The position numbers and the translations under genes are program-made. DNA of 16,060 nucleotides from Desulfobacteraceae bacterium (GTDB lineage Bacteria; Desulfobacterota; DSM-4660; Desulfatiglandales; Desulfatiglandaceae). Below the pieces are notes generated by a model. That model was not told the origin of the DNA, made no database searches, and saw only the letters and a program-made list of their open reading frames with translations. Below are positions 14,334 to 16,060 of the stretch, in pieces (the first letter of the stretch is position 1; the number at the start of each line of letters is the position of its first letter). The stretch is from NCBI GenBank assembly GCA_020349865.1, contig CP070700.1, positions 3,961,601-3,977,660 on the forward strand, written 5' to 3'.

Positions 14334-14708
14334 TTGGTAATAGAATCAAGTAAAAAAGATGAAAGGGGGTTTACGCTCATTGAGTTGATGGTCGTTATCG
14401 CAATCATTGGTATCCTCGCCGCTATTGCCATCCCACAATTCACGGTCTATCGGCAGCGCGCCTATATCTCAGCACTCGAAACGGACGCCCACTCATTTTC
14501 CGTTGCACAGCATGCCTATTTTGCTGATAACGATACATTTTCTAGCACATCCACTGCCCTCATGCAAAACACCTATGGCGCTGAAAAATCGGATAACACC
14601 ACGGTCACGATGGTAAGTGCCAGTGCAGTCAGTTTCACCATGACTTTTACTGACACCCTCCATGGGCTGGTGGTTACCTATAGAAGTACCCTTGGAGGTG
14701 TTCAGTAA
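14334..14708 (+). CDS. Type IVa prepilin (major or minor pilin)
   Basis: The protein is made as a 124-residue precursor with a 12-residue basic leader ending in glycine, followed by the class III signal sequence [19 protein letters not shown]. Phenylalanine is the mature residue 1 and glutamate is residue 5, as required for prepilin peptidase cleavage, methylation and pilus assembly. The remaining ~85 residues form a small globular head rich in Ser and Thr, without any cysteine and so without the disulfide-bounded loop common in larger pilins. The TTG at 14334 is preferred over the TTG at 14319, because GGGGAG lies seven bases before it whereas the upstream TTG abuts its purine-rich stretch. 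A sigma54-like promoter precedes it. No other pilus genes are in this window, so it is either an isolated pilin or the edge of a locus. Confidence 0.88.
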   Translation: MVIESSKKDERGFTLIELMVVIAIIGILAAIAIPQFTVYRQRAYISALETDAHSFSVAQHAYFADNDTFSSTSTALMQNTYGAEKSDNTTVTMVSASAVSFTMTFTDTLHGLVVTYRSTLGGVQ

Positions 14709-14795
14709 AACATAAGGCAAATAATGTGGAGAACGGGGCTGCTGGAGCTTGGAAGGAAACCTAAGAACCCGGATTTGACTTAAAGCCACATCTCG

Positions 14796-14821
14796 TTTAC
14801 TCTCTATCCAGGCAGAGTAAA
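14796..14821. repeat. Perfect hairpin downstream of the pilin gene
   Basis: TTTACTCT (14796-14803) and AGAGTAAA (14814-14821) form an 8-bp perfect stem with a ten-base loop, about 90 bases after the pilin stop. No U-run follows. It could mark the end of the pilin transcript. A TTGACT box at 14775-14780 with TACTCT 17 bases later overlaps the first arm, so it might instead be an operator for the next gene. Confidence 0.35.
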
Positions 14822-14882
14822 TTCCCACCCTTTATCTTTCAAGTCAGTTTTTCTTCTTGAACTTATCTGGAGGGCATCAAAA

Positions 14883-15002
14883 ATGAGATACCCAAATTGC
14901 CAGTTCAGTAATAGTTTAGCTGTTACGGATCTCAGAATCTCGCGCCGCATCTCCGCATCAACATGGCGAAATTGTACGTCTTTTGGTATGATGCCACTAT
15001 GA
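14883..15002 (+). pseudogene. Possible remnant of a zinc-ribbon gene start, or small upstream ORF
   Basis: GGAGG (14871-14875) precedes an ATG at 14883 that opens a 39-codon frame starting MRYPNCQFSNS. The opening recalls the MRCPNCQFxNP zinc-ribbon start found on many deltaproteobacterial adenylate-cyclase and kinase-like proteins, but the first cysteine is replaced by tyrosine and the pattern is lost after about eleven residues. The frame ends inside the hydrolase gene, in another frame, so it may serve to bring ribosomes to that gene, which has no ribosome-binding site of its own. Confidence 0.25.
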
Positions 15003-15766
15003 AGGATCCGAGACTGATTTTGCTAGAGGAATCAATGGGGGTTGATGAAGCCCTGGTGTTGATAAGAGGGTATCTATCCGAACGAAAAAGAGAGCCGGAG
15101 GATAATGCTCATTGGCAACGCTCGCTGAGGGAAGCGGGGTGGCGAGGGCCGATCTACTATTTATGGTGGGATGCATCGAGCTCTGTATCCTTCTTTCTTA
15201 ATGCGCTTCTTATCATAACAAGATTTCCTATGCCACCTTTTCACAGAGTGCTTCAAATCTTAGGCAGGGCAGGTATTTCCGCGACAGCCTTTTTATTTCA
15301 TTGGAGGAAGGTGAAGAGGAGGGCCAAAAGAGTCGGACAGAATCACTTCCCTGAATTATTGGGCCTGATCCCGGAGCGTAGGGTGACCATAATGGGCTTT
15401 TCCCTGGGCGCTCTTATTGTCTATTACGGACTAAAAAATATGGGAAATCTGGAATCACAGGTCATTAACAATGTGATTTTCCTTGGGGGAGCGGTTGCAA
15501 GGGACGTAAACAAAGATTGGAATAAGGCCATTGAACCGTTGGAAGGCAAAATCATCAACGTCTTCAATGGTAGGGATTACATGCTAAAATACCTGTTCAA
15601 GATGGCCCAAGTGAATCCGAAGAGTCCTTGTGGTCTAAAACCGATTAAGCTCGGCCATCCGAAAATCATCAATGTTGATGCAACCGAAGAAATGAGCGCC
15701 TCGCCAAGGAATCACTGGGAGCACGTAAGAACTCTTCCGAATACTATCGGCTGGTTATTCGATTGA
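14963..15766 (+). CDS. DUF726-type alpha/beta hydrolase-like protein
   Basis: This 267-residue protein has an alpha/beta-hydrolase core resembling the DUF726/TMCO4 family. The nucleophile elbow is GFSLGA with S147. The following strand FLGGAV, IINVFNGRDYML with D205 as likely acid, and the histidine cluster near the end (NHWEHV, H251/H254) could complete a catalytic triad. ALVLIRGYLSE (30-40) matches the first strand and oxyanion region, and a hydrophobic stretch around 74-90 may be a membrane-associated cap. It is probably a lipase- or esterase-like enzyme; no substrate can be named. The ATG has no ribosome-binding site, and no other start codon exists between it and the upstream in-frame stop at 14912, so translation may depend on the small overlapping frame that starts at 14883. 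The gene stands alone. Confidence 0.7.
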   Translation: MAKLYVFWYDATMKDPRLILLEESMGVDEALVLIRGYLSERKREPEDNAHWQRSLREAGWRGPIYYLWWDASSSVSFFLNALLIITRFPMPPFHRVLQILGRAGISATAFLFHWRKVKRRAKRVGQNHFPELLGLIPERRVTIMGFSLGALIVYYGLKNMGNLESQVINNVIFLGGAVARDVNKDWNKAIEPLEGKIINVFNGRDYMLKYLFKMAQVNPKSPCGLKPIKLGHPKIINVDATEEMSASPRNHWEHVRTLPNTIGWLFD

Positions 15767-16054
15767 ATCGTCTTTTATAAGGTAAAATTCTAAGCTTTAA
15801 AACCCGAAAGAATAGCGAGTATAAGGCGTAAGCTTTAATGAAATTGTAATGAATCCAAATTCTTTTTAGATAAGCATGATAAATCACTCGTTCGCATAGG
15901 CTGATCGCAATAAGTTGAACTGCCCCTTTCTTTCATAAGATGGGAGCTGAGGAGAACCTGACCGCCGATTTTTCTTGACTCACCCTTGGTTTTATTTGAT
16001 TCTATTATTTAATAATTAACCTCCATCACTTAACCCCATTTCAAGGGGGCGGCT
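15767..16054. other. AT-rich intergenic region at right edge
   Basis: No gene is seen. TAAGCTTTAA occurs twice (15791-15800 and 15829-15838). A TTGACT box at 15975-15980 lacks a well-spaced -10, the nearest good match (TATTAT, 16003-16008) being 22 bases away. The region probably carries the promoter of the gene that may start at 16055. Confidence 0.3.
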
Positions 16055-16060
16055 ATGGAG
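16055..16060 (+). CDS. Possible start of a further gene, cut by the window edge
   Basis: AAGGGGG (16043-16049) lies five bases before an ATG at 16055, a good ribosome-binding arrangement after nearly 300 non-coding bases. Only two codons are visible, so nothing can be said of the product. Confidence 0.3.

Noticed and set aside
15791..15838. Repeated TAAGCTTTAA as a possible array or operator pair
   Set aside because: Only two short AT-rich copies 38 bases apart; not enough to call a repeat family or regulatory site.
1..16060. CRISPR arrays, tRNA or rRNA genes, and intact insertion sequences
   Set aside because: No regularly spaced direct repeats, no cloverleaf-like sequences and no transposase or recombinase frames were seen on either strand.

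Overview
The window suggests a Gram-negative anaerobe or facultative anaerobe, most likely a Desulfobacterota (deltaproteobacterial) lineage. This is inferred from the Cache-type sensor kinase with a VAHEINNPLAII H-box, the several stand-alone receivers, the SulP transporter with attached signalling genes, and a pilin gene behind a sigma54-like promoter. No rRNA, tRNA, CRISPR array or recognisable transposase gene was seen, so the taxonomic call is only moderate.

Layout. Bases 1-313 hold one copy of a ~175-bp dispersed repeat and a candidate promoter. Two plus-strand genes follow: a NarK/NasA-type nitrate/nitrite transporter (314-1585) and a cytoplasmic molybdopterin nitrate reductase of the NasA type (to 3746). 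They meet, tail to tail, a long minus-strand run (13605 down to about 3900) read in this order: TetR regulator, SulP/STAS anion transporter with a large internal insertion, pseudo-cytidylate-kinase/BON-like/receiver fusion, Cache histidine kinase, two tiny overlapping ORFs, a histidine-kinase relative that keeps its phospho-accepting His but has lost its ATPase motifs (ChpT-like phosphotransferase candidate), a stand-alone receiver, a PPDK-N-type ATP-grasp protein, and a second, closely related stand-alone receiver with a 37-codon ORF overlapping its stop. The TetR gene has a textbook promoter (TTGACG-17-TATAAT) with a perfect 15-bp-arm palindrome over the expected start point. The last receiver has its own promoter, with a palindrome between -35 and -10, and its predicted leader runs through the second, inverted copy of the repeat.

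Bases 13700-14320 are mostly non-coding. A type IVa prepilin (TTG start, sigma54-like promoter) and a DUF726-type alpha/beta hydrolase follow on the plus strand, and the start of a further gene may lie at the right edge.

How it may work together (inference). The minus-strand genes look like one signalling-transport module. TetR controls an anion transporter; a periplasmic Cache kinase feeds phosphoryl groups to three receiver domains, none with a DNA-binding output; and the ATPase-dead HisKA protein could shuttle phosphate between them. The small ORFs fill gaps between signalling genes and are worth a conservation test. The nitrate genes are a separate, convergent unit.
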